Below are positions 45,398 through 54,266 of a stretch of DNA of 64,000 bases, piece by piece. The translations under genes and the position numbers were made by a program. Position 1 is the stretch's first letter. Each line of letters begins with the position of its first letter. The notes beneath the pieces were generated by a model. The model made no database searches, was not told the DNA's origin, and saw only the letters and a list, made by a program, of their open reading frames with translations. The stretch covers positions 1 to 64,000 of the forward strand of contig NZ_BAABFL010000480.1 of NCBI RefSeq assembly GCF_039540975.1, in the 5' to 3' direction. The stretch comes from Kistimonas scapharcae. GTDB lineage: Bacteria; Pseudomonadota; Gammaproteobacteria; Pseudomonadales; Endozoicomonadaceae.

Positions 45398-46186
45398 TTA
45401 TTTCACGACCGTTGTTAACTTCTCGATAATCCGGGCAACAGCGATAAAACCAAACGTCGCTGTTACGACAGTCGCGGCGCCAAAACCACTGGCACAGTCC
45501 ATTTTCATGGAACCCGCAGCATCCGGTTTGGTCTGGCAGACAGAACCGTCCGGCTGCGGATAACGAGCCGCCTCCGTGGAAAAGACACATTCAACAGCAA
45601 AGCGTCGCTTGGGATTTTTAGAAAAATTATGAAAACGGCGCAGCTGATCCTTCACCTTGCGTGACAGCGGATCCTGGATCGTTTTGGTCAGGTCAGCCAC
45701 CTGGATTTTCAGAGGATCAACCTGGCCACCCGCACCTCCAGTGGTGATGATCTTGATCTTGTTCCGCTTACAATGGGCAATTAACGCGGCCTTGGCCCGG
45801 AAGTTATCGATCGCATCCAGCACGTAGTCAAAACGCTTGTCGATCAATTCACCGACATTTTCCGGTGTCACAAAGTCATCCACAGTATGAACAACACACT
45901 CAGGATTAATCTGCCGGACTCGTTCAGCCATCACCTCGGTCTTATCCTGACCAATCGTATTGGCCAGCGCATGAATCTGACGGTTGGTGTTGGTGACACA
46001 GATATCATCCAGATCAATCAGAGTAATCTCTCCAACCGCCGACCGGGCCAATGCTTCCGCTGCCCAGGAACCGACACCACCAATGCCGATCACACACACA
46101 TGGGCACGACGCAGCCGCTCGGTCGCCTCAACGCCATACAGACGACGGGTTCCGCCGAAGCGCTGATCAAAGCTGTCTGAAGACAT
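45398..46186 (-). CDS. tcdA: tRNA threonylcarbamoyladenosine dehydratase TcdA
   Basis: E1-like ATP-dependent enzyme that cyclises t6A37 to ct6A in tRNA. Nucleotide motif GIGGVGSWAAEALARS, then DLDDICVTNTNRQ and DAIDNFRAKA. The start is taken as ATG 46186 (MSSDSFDQRFGG), matching the family; the frame begins at TTG 46210. The product is 262 residues with a carboxy-terminal hydrophobic segment (GFGAATVVTATFGFIAV). Convergent with the CsdA-CsdE fusion gene. Confidence 0.93.
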   Translation of the reverse strand: MSSDSFDQRFGGTRRLYGVEATERLRRAHVCVIGIGGVGSWAAEALARSAVGEITLIDLDDICVTNTNRQIHALANTIGQDKTEVMAERVRQINPECVVHTVDDFVTPENVGELIDKRFDYVLDAIDNFRAKAALIAHCKRNKIKIITTGGAGGQVDPLKIQVADLTKTIQDPLSRKVKDQLRRFHNFSKNPKRRFAVECVFSTEAARYPQPDGSVCQTKPDAAGSMKMDCASGFGAATVVTATFGFIAVARIIEKLTTVVK

Positions 46187-46292
46187 GAAAACAGAACTCG
46201 CAGGTATCAAAAGGTGGGCATTATATCAGGCAGAAACAGAATACGAGTCATCCGGAGATACACAGCTTATCAGGATCGATTGGCCTGTCCGT

Positions 46293-47084
46293 CTATTTTT
46301 TCCGGGAATCCTGCAGATAAGGCGCCAGCAAAGCATTCCAGCTATTAGTCAGCACATCATATTCATCAATGCACAGCTCGCGTCGATCCTGATCTATGTC
46401 GACCTCCTCCATCAAGTCGGCGTACTTATCCGGATCACTGCCATAGATATGACAAAGCGTTGTGTAATATCGCTGAGCATCCAGGCTGTGTTCGTCCCAG
46501 AAGTCAGGCTCTTCCAATCTCTCGTAATCCTCACTTTCCAGTGCAAACATGTCTGCAGCCGACAGCGCAATGTCCTGACCATGTTCAAATCGCTCAATCA
46601 ATAGCAGCGTTGCCAAGCTGTCAGCCGCATCCTCCTCTTTCGCTACTACCGGGAGTTTATTCATACTGATAATGGCATGGCCAAATTCGTGCAACAGTGT
46701 ATGAGCCAATACATCCAGCGCCGCATTTTGGGAGGTAACGCCGGTTTCTGCATAATTCGCGTTTTCAAAGCGTTCTATGGCCTCAGCAAAGAAGTCGTAA
46801 GAAATAAGAATGGTGTGCGCTTCTTCATCATAAGCAGGATCATCGTCACCACCGAACTGTATCGTCAAGCGTTCAGATAAACGGTAACGCTCACGCATTA
46901 ACTCGATGACGTCCTGTACCAGAGGCGATTGCTCAATCACCTGCTTTATCGCCTGCGTCTCAGAATCCGATGCTGGCAAGAAGCGCACCTGTACCGTATT
47001 ACCGGCCAATACCAGGCCAGAAACAAAGATGCAGCAAACCGCAGAAGCAAACCTTCTTATCACCAGCATTCCCCGTCGAACCAT
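46293..47084 (-). CDS. DUF4344 putative zinc metallopeptidase, exported
   Basis: A signal peptide (RRFASAVCCIFVSGLVLA) and a gluzincin-like site: H132-E133-F-G-H136, followed by an acidic EEDAAD stretch about 16 residues later that could supply the third ligand. The pattern is that of the DUF4344 family. The product is 263 residues, probably periplasmic; ATG 47069 (MLVIRR) is an alternative start. Substrate unknown. The 387 bp upstream, to the ureohydrolase gene, shows no gene, repeat or clear regulatory site. Confidence 0.78.
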   Translation of the reverse strand: MVRRGMLVIRRFASAVCCIFVSGLVLAGNTVQVRFLPASDSETQAIKQVIEQSPLVQDVIELMRERYRLSERLTIQFGGDDDPAYDEEAHTILISYDFFAEAIERFENANYAETGVTSQNAALDVLAHTLLHEFGHAIISMNKLPVVAKEEDAADSLATLLLIERFEHGQDIALSAADMFALESEDYERLEEPDFWDEHSLDAQRYYTTLCHIYGSDPDKYADLMEEVDIDQDRRELCIDEYDVLTNSWNALLAPYLQDSRKK

Positions 47085-47471
47085 GTCTACAGTCTCAATT
47101 TTACATCAGGCTTGCATGGCTTCATCCCGAATCCATCAACTGCCTAACGATGAGCAGCCAATAGGAAGGGCGCAGTGCCTGAATAGATTAATCAATGATT
47201 GTGCTCGAGAGAATGTAGCAGGGACCAGAATCACGTCATCGACTCATAGCCGCTATTTCATAAACCAGACTGTTAGCCTTACAGGTTTCACCTAAACACA
47301 AGAGAAACAACAATGATGTTCCACGCTACTCAGGTGCCAACCTGAATACATCAAAAATCTCGATATAAGCTTTCAGTACCGGCTATGTAACAGCGCTGTT
47401 CCCCTTCCTAGAATCCAACACCAACAGACTACAGCCCCACAAACAGTCTGCTTACTAACGAGGGAATTCAC

Positions 47472-48443
47472 ATGTCAGAGAATGCTTACGATAGCGGTCG
47501 CCTGAACCTGCCTTTTGTCGGACACTGCACCTTCGCCAAGGCTCCCATCTGCCTGGACTGGGATAACATCGATGCTGACGTCGCCATCCTCGGCGTGCCT
47601 AATGACATGGGTACCCAGTGGCGGAGTGGCGCCCGCTTCGGGCCTCGTTCCATCCGTGAAGCCTCCACCCTGTTCTCCTTTGGCCATGGCGGCGCTTACG
47701 ATCATGAAGACGACACCCTGTACCTGACCCAGGAAGAAGTGCGCATGGTTGACGTTGGTGATGCCGATATCGTGCATACCGACATGAACAAGAGCCACGC
47801 CAACACCAAGGCTGCTGTGAAAAAAATCCTGGAACAGGGCGCCATGCCGATCGTCCTCGGTGGCGACCATTCCATCAACTACCCCTGTCTGGCGGCGTTC
47901 GAAGGTCGCGGCCCGATCCACGTCATTCACTTTGACGCGCACCTGGATTTCGTCAATGAACGCCACGGCGTCCGTTACGGTCACGGTAACCCGCTGCGTC
48001 GTGCCTCTGAATCCAGCCATATCTCTGGCATGACCCAGATGGGTATCCGCAACGTTTCTTCCTCCAGCCGCTCTGACTATGACGATGCCCGCGCCGCCGG
48101 CTCTGACATCATGTCTGTTCGCCAGGTGCGTGAAATGGGTACCGCGGAAGTACTGTCCCGCATTCCGGATCGCGACCAGTACTACATCACCCTGGATATT
48201 GACTGCTTTGATCCCTCCATCGCACCGGGCACCGGCACCCCGAGCCATGGTGGTTTCCAGTACTACGAAGTCCTCGAAATCATCAAGGGCCTGACCCGCA
48301 AGGGCAACATTGTGGGTATGGACCTGGTCGAAGTCGCTCCGGCCTATGACCCGGCAGGCGTCACCTCCATTCTGGCCGCCCAGGTATTGATGAACAGCAT
48401 TGGCTTCATCTTCCACGAGCGCGCCCTGAATAAACAGCAATAA
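47472..48443 (+). CDS. Agmatinase/guanidinobutyrase-type ureohydrolase
   Basis: Manganese enzyme that removes urea from a guanidino compound. The metal-binding motifs are GGDHS, DAHLD and DIDCFDP; other landmarks are GVPNDMGTQWRSGARFGPR and EVAPAYDP. The product is 323 residues, the size of agmatinases and 4-guanidinobutyrases; the two cannot be told apart by eye. Codon use is unusually C-ending, suggesting high expression. AGGGAATTC precedes the ATG. A GC-rich hairpin follows. Confidence 0.9.
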   Translation: MSENAYDSGRLNLPFVGHCTFAKAPICLDWDNIDADVAILGVPNDMGTQWRSGARFGPRSIREASTLFSFGHGGAYDHEDDTLYLTQEEVRMVDVGDADIVHTDMNKSHANTKAAVKKILEQGAMPIVLGGDHSINYPCLAAFEGRGPIHVIHFDAHLDFVNERHGVRYGHGNPLRRASESSHISGMTQMGIRNVSSSSRSDYDDARAAGSDIMSVRQVREMGTAEVLSRIPDRDQYYITLDIDCFDPSIAPGTGTPSHGGFQYYEVLEIIKGLTRKGNIVGMDLVEVAPAYDPAGVTSILAAQVLMNSIGFIFHERALNKQQ

Positions 48444-48458
48444 TAAGGCCTCGACACA

Positions 48459-48487
48459 GTCCGCGACGCACCCACTGCGTCGCGGAC
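48459..48487. terminator. GC-rich hairpin after the ureohydrolase gene
   Basis: Perfect 12-bp stem GTCCGCGACGCA / TGCGTCGCGGAC with loop CCCAC; no T-run. It shares TGCGTCGCG with the hairpin at 11564. Confidence 0.6.
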
Positions 48488-48610
48488 CTGTCATTAACCG
48501 CAATCACAGCATGTCGGCTGGATGGACAGATGCAGGCTGACATCAAAATAAGCGGTTGTCGTTCCAGACATAATCAGCATCCATAACCAGGGTTATGGGC
48601 AGGGGGGAAT

Positions 48611-48865
48611 ATGGAAACGATTAATCTGTTTTTTGTCTGCGGCATCCTGGGCGCCATTGCCATTGTCGGCGCCTACTTTCTGATCCAGCTGGAAATCTAT
48701 GCTGCCGAGCACATTGTGACGCTGTCGTTGAATCTCGGCGGTGCCTTTCTAGTCCTTATCTCGCTGTACGACGGCTTTAACCTGGGTTCACTGGTGATTC
48801 AACTGGTCTGGATTGTCATTGGTCTGGCGGGACTGTACAAAAAACTGCAACCGAGGAGAGCGTAA
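48611..48865 (+). CDS. Small membrane protein, CBU_0592-like
   Basis: 84 residues with three hydrophobic segments: METINLFFVCGILGAIAIV, then LSLNLGGAFLVLISLY, then LVIQLVWIVIGLAGLY. A pattern like that of small CBU_0592-type membrane proteins. The gene 3 bp downstream encodes a paralogue sharing METINLF, YFLIQL, LNLGG and IQ-W/C-x-x-IG. Role unknown; the pair may form a hetero-oligomer (inference). Confidence 0.72.
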   Translation: METINLFFVCGILGAIAIVGAYFLIQLEIYAAEHIVTLSLNLGGAFLVLISLYDGFNLGSLVIQLVWIVIGLAGLYKKLQPRRA

Positions 48866-48868
48866 ACG

Positions 48869-49147
48869 ATGGAAACCATTAATCTCTTCGCGCTGGCGGG
48901 TGTCGTTGCAGCAATATTTCACACTTGCGCTTATTTCCTGATACAGCTGGATATCATCAAGCCCACCCATTACTCCACACTGTTTCTCAACCTGGGCGGT
49001 TCAGTGCTGTTTCTGATTTCCCTGTCGGAATCATTCAATATCGGCTCATTCCTGATTCAATGCTGCTGGTTCTGTATCGGTGTCACCGCGCTGTATCGGA
49101 AATTGAAAGCCGCATACTTCACCGCCAGAAGTAACGCGATGGCCTGA
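48869..49147 (+). CDS. Small membrane protein, paralogue of the preceding gene
   Basis: 92 residues, same three-segment layout as the gene before it: METINLFALAGVVAAIF, LFLNLGGSVLFLISL, IQCCWFCIGVTALY, then a basic tail. GAGGAGAG overlapping the end of the first gene gives the ribosome site, so the two are co-translated. A tandem duplication that has diverged, with the first helix and loop best conserved. Confidence 0.72.
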   Translation: METINLFALAGVVAAIFHTCAYFLIQLDIIKPTHYSTLFLNLGGSVLFLISLSESFNIGSFLIQCCWFCIGVTALYRKLKAAYFTARSNAMA

Positions 49148-49229
49148 TCTTTATGTCGTTACTTTGGCTTTGAGGTCTGTCAGGAGAGAACCTGACCAGA
49201 GACAGTCGCCATAGATGATGATCCCCATT

Positions 49230-49262
49230 AGCCCGACTATGGCATTATCCATGAGTCGGGCT
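49230..49262. terminator. Hairpin overlapping the 3' end of the PACE gene
   Basis: AGCCCGACT-ATGG / CCAT-G-AGTCGGGCT, 13 bp with one bulge and a 6-nt loop; it includes the PACE stop codon. It separates this gene from the convergent membrane-protein pair. Confidence 0.55.
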
Positions 49263-49694
49263 TTGGATCGATAAACCGGTCTTCATGCGACGCTGGCAGT
49301 ATGCCCGAACCTGATCGTAGCCCCAGTTAAAGATAATGGCATAGACCAGGAAGAAAATAATAAAGCCCAAGTCAAGCAGCAGTACTTCCCAAAAACCTGC
49401 CTGCAAATGCCACATCAAAAACGGGACAGTAAACACCACCAATCCCATCTCAAAGCTGAAACCATGGAAAATTCGCAGCCCCAGACCTCTGTGAATACGT
49501 TCCTGCCCAAACACTTTGTCAAAGGCCAGGTTAAACAGATAGTTCCATACCATGGCGATTACGGCGAGGCTCACTACCATTGTTGCCATAGCGGCTGCCC
49601 TGTGCCCCGTTACTGCGCTACCCAGGGGAATCAGGATCACAAGGGCAAGCATTTCAAACATGACTGAATGGAAAATACGTTCTTTTGTCGTCAT
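49245..49694 (-). CDS. PACE family multidrug efflux transporter
   Basis: Four-helix inner-membrane exporter of the chlorhexidine/AceI type, built from two BTP repeats: RIFHSVMFEMLALVILIPLG and RIFHGFSFEMGLVVFTVPFL. The pair of RxxHxxxFE motifs carries the membrane Glu needed for proton-coupled export. ATG 49694 is the family-like start (MTTKERIFH); the frame opens at 49724. Divergent from a LysR gene across 106 bp, as aceI is from aceR, which suggests ligand-controlled expression. Confidence 0.88.
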   Translation of the reverse strand: MTTKERIFHSVMFEMLALVILIPLGSAVTGHRAAAMATMVVSLAVIAMVWNYLFNLAFDKVFGQERIHRGLGLRIFHGFSFEMGLVVFTVPFLMWHLQAGFWEVLLLDLGFIIFFLVYAIIFNWGYDQVRAYCQRRMKTGLSIQSPTHG

Positions 49695-49800
49695 AAATTC
49701 GCTCAAAGATATCAACTCACTCAAAAGATCTGAATGCTTTATGGGTGATAATATCTTTCAGCCAGATACATAAAAGTTAGTAACCATCAGAAAATCCGAT

Positions 49801-50646
49801 ATGTACAGCCTTGAGCAGTTAAAGATGTTTGTGTTGAGTGCCGAACTGGGATCCTTCTCTGCAGCGGCACGAAAACTGGAAAAAGCACAATCTGCCGTGA
49901 GTCAGGGCATTGCCAACCTGGAAATCGATCTTGGCAACGAGCTCTTTTCCAGAACGAGCCGTTCCCCAGTCATCACAACAGAAGGCCGACGTCTATTACC
50001 ACTGGCAAAAGCCATGCTAAGGCTTGACCATGATATGGGAAAAACCGCCAGATCACTGGCAGAAGGACATGAAGACGAATTAATGCTGGCAGTGGATGAA
50101 GCATTAATGATTCCGGCAATGTCCCGGGTACTGACAGAGTTTGCCGATCAATTTCCTGCAACCGCTTTAAATATTCATACTGTTGCCAGTCCCGATGTCC
50201 GCGCCATGGTGGCTGATGGCAAGGCGCAGTTAGGTTTAACGTTTGCTGATACCGGCATTCCCCCGAATGTTTCTACCTGCTACCTGGGTTCACTCCCCTT
50301 TGTTGTGGTGGCAAACCCGGAACACCCTTTGGCAAAACAAAAGCAGGTCGATGTTGATTGCCTTCAACATTACCGACAACTCCTGGTTAAAGGGTTTGAT
50401 GGCTCAGGGCTGGCCTATTTCCCATCTCTTTCAACAGACATCTGGTGGACGAATACGTTTTACCTGTTACGAGAGCTAGCGCGACAAGGACTTGGCTGGA
50501 GTTATGTTCCCCTGCACCTGGTAGAGCATGAGCTTGAACAGAGATTACTGGTTCGCCTACCCATTAGCTTTGACCACAATCCCTGGCAAGCCCCTGTAGA
50601 ACGGGTCATGGCTAAATACGCTTGTCCTGGGATGGCGCTTGGCTAG
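49801..50646 (+). CDS. LysR family transcriptional regulator
   Basis: Winged helix-turn-helix at the start (MYSLEQLKMFVLSAELGSFS, then AARKLEKAQSAVSQGIANLE) and a periplasmic-binding-like effector domain from about residue 90. The product is 281 residues, slightly short. The position, divergent from the PACE exporter, is that of a local regulator acting on the 106-bp shared promoter region; the usual T-N11-A box is not obvious to the eye. Confidence 0.88.
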   Translation: MYSLEQLKMFVLSAELGSFSAAARKLEKAQSAVSQGIANLEIDLGNELFSRTSRSPVITTEGRRLLPLAKAMLRLDHDMGKTARSLAEGHEDELMLAVDEALMIPAMSRVLTEFADQFPATALNIHTVASPDVRAMVADGKAQLGLTFADTGIPPNVSTCYLGSLPFVVVANPEHPLAKQKQVDVDCLQHYRQLLVKGFDGSGLAYFPSLSTDIWWTNTFYLLRELARQGLGWSYVPLHLVEHELEQRLLVRLPISFDHNPWQAPVERVMAKYACPGMALG

Positions 50647-50651
50647 TTAGC

Positions 50652-50675
50652 GGAAAAGGTGACGAACCTTTTTCC
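50652..50675 (+). terminator. Hairpin terminator after the LysR gene
   Basis: GGAAAAGGT pairs with ACCTTTTTCC (one bulge) around GACGA. T-rich within the right arm. Confidence 0.5.
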
Positions 50676-51419
50676 TGAACATTAGGTGATGAATGATGGG
50701 GGATAATATGACGAACCATTCCCCATCAGCCAATCAGTCGTTCAAAACATCGTACTTGTAATAGCAGAATGGCTTTGACAAAAGAAAGGCACAAACAAGA
50801 CGGAGGACAAAGCAGTCCCAGCGCTCGTTGAAATAATGGCGGGTATGGCAGATGAAAGCATACATCACAATCAAGTCCTCTCGTATAACAACACAAAGAT
50901 CTTAATTGCGGGTCCGGGTGCGTGCTCCCTACACTGGAGAGCGGTGGCTCTGATAGTTCGATTCCTGAACAGGCTGGAGCAACACCATCTGAAATAATGA
51001 AACAGGATTTTGGTGAACCCTGTATCAATCCAACATCCACAGAACCAAACGATTCCTCGATCCGAATCGCGTATTACTCAAGATATCCAGCGCTTAACAT
51101 GGCAATCCTTTCTGCCTGATTCCACGATCTTCCATGGGGACATGTGGCAACTTTATCTATCATTCCTGCCGTTTTACACGACATATTTTGGACGATATTC
51201 CATCCCTCAAATATGCCCAGCATAAAACAGCCATTCTCTGGCAGAATTCAGGTTGAAATACCAACAGAGTATTGTTCCAGTCAATCCATCACTGACCCAT
51301 GCCGGGACATGAAACGAGGAAGCATTGCGTTCATTGCTCTGATGTTCTATTAATATCTCGCATCTGAAGATAAACGACTGTAATAATGATGCCAGAATGG
51401 CTGCAGGATAAAACCGGTC
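50676..51419. other. Intergenic stretch without a supported gene
   Basis: About 740 bp between the LysR and oxidase genes. Short open frames exist on both strands, the longest 104 codons on the minus strand (50726-51040), but none has a ribosome site, family-like sequence or conserved neighbour. A frame from GTG 50922 reads PTLESGGSDSSIPEQAG, hydrophilic and coding-like but short. It may be a remnant of a lost gene; nothing firm can be said. Confidence 0.4.
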
Positions 51420-52529
51420 ATGCCCGCACAACACGCTGACATTATCATTATTGGCGCAGGCATTGCCGGTGCCGGGCTGGCAGCCATGGTGGCGGATGAG
51501 AGAGGCGTCATAATCCTGGAAGCGGAGGATCATCCGGGTTACCACTCAACCGGGCGCTCAGCAGCGGTACTGATCCAGAATTATGGTAATGCCACCATTC
51601 GCGCACTCACCCGCATCAGCCGCACCTACCTGGAACAGCCACCAGAGGCATTAACCGATCACTCCCTGCTTCATAGGCGGGGTTGTCTTTTTACCGCCAC
51701 AGAAAACAACGGAGATAATGTCAGGGAACTCCTGAAAGAGGCAGAAGGGCTGACAGCCGTCACCCCAGATGAAGCACTGAGATTGATTCCAGCCCTGAAG
51801 CCAGATGCCGTTTACATGGCAGCCTATGAAGCTACGGCTGCAGATATTGATGTGGCAGCACTGCATCAGGGTTGGTTACGGATGGCAAAACGCTCTGGCG
51901 CTCAACTGCACATTCGTGAACGGGTGACATCCATCAAACACACCAACCACCTCTGGCATCTTGAAACCGACAGTAATGCCTACTCAGCCCCTGTGATTGT
52001 CAATGCTGCTGGTGCCTGGGCAGACACTGTTGCCTGCATGGCTGGCGTCAAACCGGTGGGCATTGTGCCCAAACGGCGCAGTATTGCCATACTGCCAGAA
52101 CCTTCGTCGTACAATGTCAGCGAATGGCCCATGTTCGGGAATGTCAATGATACCTGGTACTGCAAGCCTGAAACTGGCAGGCTACTGGTATCTCCGGCGG
52201 ATGAAGATCCCGTCGAACCCATGGACGCCTATGTGGATGATTTGGTACTGGCAGAAGGATTGCACCGGTTTGAGCAGGCGGTGAATTTTCCTGTCTCGCG
52301 GATTGAGGGCAGCTGGGCAGGCCTTCGTTCGTTTACACCCGACAATACGCCGGTCGCTGGCTTTTCGCCGGATGCAGAAGGTTTCTTCTGGCTGGCAGGG
52401 CAAGGGGGATACGGGATTCAGACAGCACCCGCTATATCAGAACTGGCAGCGTCTATGCTGACTTCAAATGTACAACGCCATCTATATACAAGCCCCATCA
52501 TCACCGCTTTATCACCCAAACGTTTTTAA
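51420..52529 (+). CDS. DAO-type FAD-dependent oxidoreductase
   Basis: Flavin amine/amino-acid oxidase of the glycine oxidase/D-amino-acid dehydrogenase fold. GAGIAGAGLAAMVAD is the dinucleotide motif, STGRSAAVL the flavin-binding loop, VNAAGAWAD the second motif and AGQGGYGIQTAPA the carboxy-terminal FAD stretch. The product is 369 residues, cytosolic. No dedicated partner; imino acid, sarcosine or D-amino acid are all possible substrates. Confidence 0.85.
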   Translation: MPAQHADIIIIGAGIAGAGLAAMVADERGVIILEAEDHPGYHSTGRSAAVLIQNYGNATIRALTRISRTYLEQPPEALTDHSLLHRRGCLFTATENNGDNVRELLKEAEGLTAVTPDEALRLIPALKPDAVYMAAYEATAADIDVAALHQGWLRMAKRSGAQLHIRERVTSIKHTNHLWHLETDSNAYSAPVIVNAAGAWADTVACMAGVKPVGIVPKRRSIAILPEPSSYNVSEWPMFGNVNDTWYCKPETGRLLVSPADEDPVEPMDAYVDDLVLAEGLHRFEQAVNFPVSRIEGSWAGLRSFTPDNTPVAGFSPDAEGFFWLAGQGGYGIQTAPAISELAASMLTSNVQRHLYTSPIITALSPKRF

Positions 52530-52678
52530 CTGCACTATGAATACATTTTGTGATAATGAATAGGTTGTGCATTTAGCCTAACCAAGATATCAAATTAAGA
52601 TAACAAAAGTCTCTCAATGCACAACACAACATAATAAAATTCATCATACATTCAATACCTCGATTATTGGAGATATGA

Positions 52679-54151
52679 ATGCAACAGCTCAGAAGATCCA
52701 CGCTTCCAGCCATCACTTCAACTAACGATGGTGAAAACCCACTCTACCGCCGTCGGTCAAAAAGTTTACCCGCCATCTTATCCAGTAAAAATGACTCCCA
52801 AAAAGCATCAGCCGTACATATCAAGCGAGTTAAAAGCGAATTAAGCCTATCCCGTAGACATGAAACTGAACTACATCCATTTACACATAAAACAGGTTAT
52901 TTAAAAGATGAAGAAGTAATCAGGCAACTATCACATTCTCTTAACAACCTACCAAGTAATAGCGTAGAGTTTCACCAAAAAGCAAAAAAATTAAAAGGCG
53001 CAATATCATTATTAAGACCTTGGAAAGAAATCAAACCTGAAGCTATAAAATTTCCAAAAGAGAGCATTGACTATTTCAAAGAATACATCTGCAAAGAGGT
53101 CATGGCAATTTGTCATCCAATAGAAGCTTTCCCTGAGACCCCATCAACTTTTGACTGGAATGCAGAAGAAAATGAACACTGCCGAAAAACCGTAGAGGCA
53201 ACAAAGCAACTTTTTCAACAGTTTAATAAAAAAGCATGCCCATTCATTGATGCAGCAATACTCACATATGACCTTTATCATTCAGCATACAACGAAACAT
53301 TACAATTATTATCTGGTCATCTTTGCGACCTCAACATTAGACCTACACAACAAACCAAACGATTAGACATTCAGATTCCGTATAGAAAAAAAACCACGCT
53401 ATTTGCAGGCACGGAATATTTACACAGGCTGTTACCCGATATCACTCCGGAAATAGAGAGGATACACCCTAACCTCGTCACGATAATTTCAAATCTGGAA
53501 GAAATAATATCAGGAAGAATGAATATTTATTTTTCATTATCACGCAGAGGCTACCAAATTTTATGCGACTACATTAAAACTAATGGTGCCACTGACGTTA
53601 TAGAGGTAATGGCAGGAACTGGATATAACGCAGCACATATTCAGAAATGCGGATTAACGGTCGATGCATGCGACGCTCACCCCAAAAAAAGAGACATTTT
53701 CTTTCCTGTAAAACAAGCTGATGCTATCCGTTTTATTGAAGATATTGCCAGCAGTAAAACACTCGATAATTCTGCCCTGTTAATATGCGCACCTCCACCA
53801 CGAGCAAGAACCTCAGACGGTGTTCAAGACATTGCACATTACATGACCAATTTATACAAAGCCTGCTACGACCATGGTTTGAAGTTGGTTATTTTATTTA
53901 GCGAATGTTGCGACGAACAAGTATTCCACCGCCAAGATCTTCTTAGCAAAGAAAATATCATGATCAAAACACTCTCTTCACTGCCTGATGCGTTACTGGA
54001 GGACGCCGGTGAATTTGCAGGAATAGCCAAGGCTTTTCAGATCATTCCGCTGGAGCAAAAACAAGCTGAGGCTCCCTCCAAGACTGCATCAGGGATTGGT
54101 ATATACATTGGAGATGACCCCGAGAATATCATACACATCACGCGGCCATGA
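52679..54151 (+). CDS. Orphan protein with methyltransferase-like motif (candidate effector)
   Basis: 490 residues; ATG with GGAG six bases before. Residues 1-75 are basic and Ser-rich with repeats of the type RRSKSLPA and KSELSLSRR. The carboxy-terminal half holds a Rossmann-like series: D306-V-I-E-V-M-A-G-T-G-Y (motif I), V328-D-A-C-D (acidic end of the next strand) and C370-A-P-P-P-R (motif IV position). This suggests a SAM-dependent methyltransferase fold, target unknown. It is AT-richer than its neighbours, has no operon partner and resembles in style the orphans at 101 and 6650. Delivery into a host is inference. Confidence 0.6.
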   Translation: MQQLRRSTLPAITSTNDGENPLYRRRSKSLPAILSSKNDSQKASAVHIKRVKSELSLSRRHETELHPFTHKTGYLKDEEVIRQLSHSLNNLPSNSVEFHQKAKKLKGAISLLRPWKEIKPEAIKFPKESIDYFKEYICKEVMAICHPIEAFPETPSTFDWNAEENEHCRKTVEATKQLFQQFNKKACPFIDAAILTYDLYHSAYNETLQLLSGHLCDLNIRPTQQTKRLDIQIPYRKKTTLFAGTEYLHRLLPDITPEIERIHPNLVTIISNLEEIISGRMNIYFSLSRRGYQILCDYIKTNGATDVIEVMAGTGYNAAHIQKCGLTVDACDAHPKKRDIFFPVKQADAIRFIEDIASSKTLDNSALLICAPPPRARTSDGVQDIAHYMTNLYKACYDHGLKLVILFSECCDEQVFHRQDLLSKENIMIKTLSSLPDALLEDAGEFAGIAKAFQIIPLEQKQAEAPSKTASGIGIYIGDDPENIIHITRP

Positions 54152-54209
54152 ATTACCATGCCCTGTTATAGAAGATATCTATTCACTCTTTAGTTTCATC
54201 CCCAAAAGA

Positions 54210-54233
54210 AAAACCCCACTACAGTGGGGTTTT
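54210..54233. terminator. Bidirectional terminator
   Basis: AAAACCCCAC / GTGGGGTTTT with loop TACA between the orphan gene and convergent sdaA; T's on both outward sides. Confidence 0.8.
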
Positions 54234-54266
54234 CAGAGCCAATACGATTTAATCGTACGTCATTAT

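Noticed and set aside
50726..51040. 104-codon minus-strand frame
   Set aside because: No ribosome-binding site, Cys/Leu/Pro-rich composition and no recognisable family.
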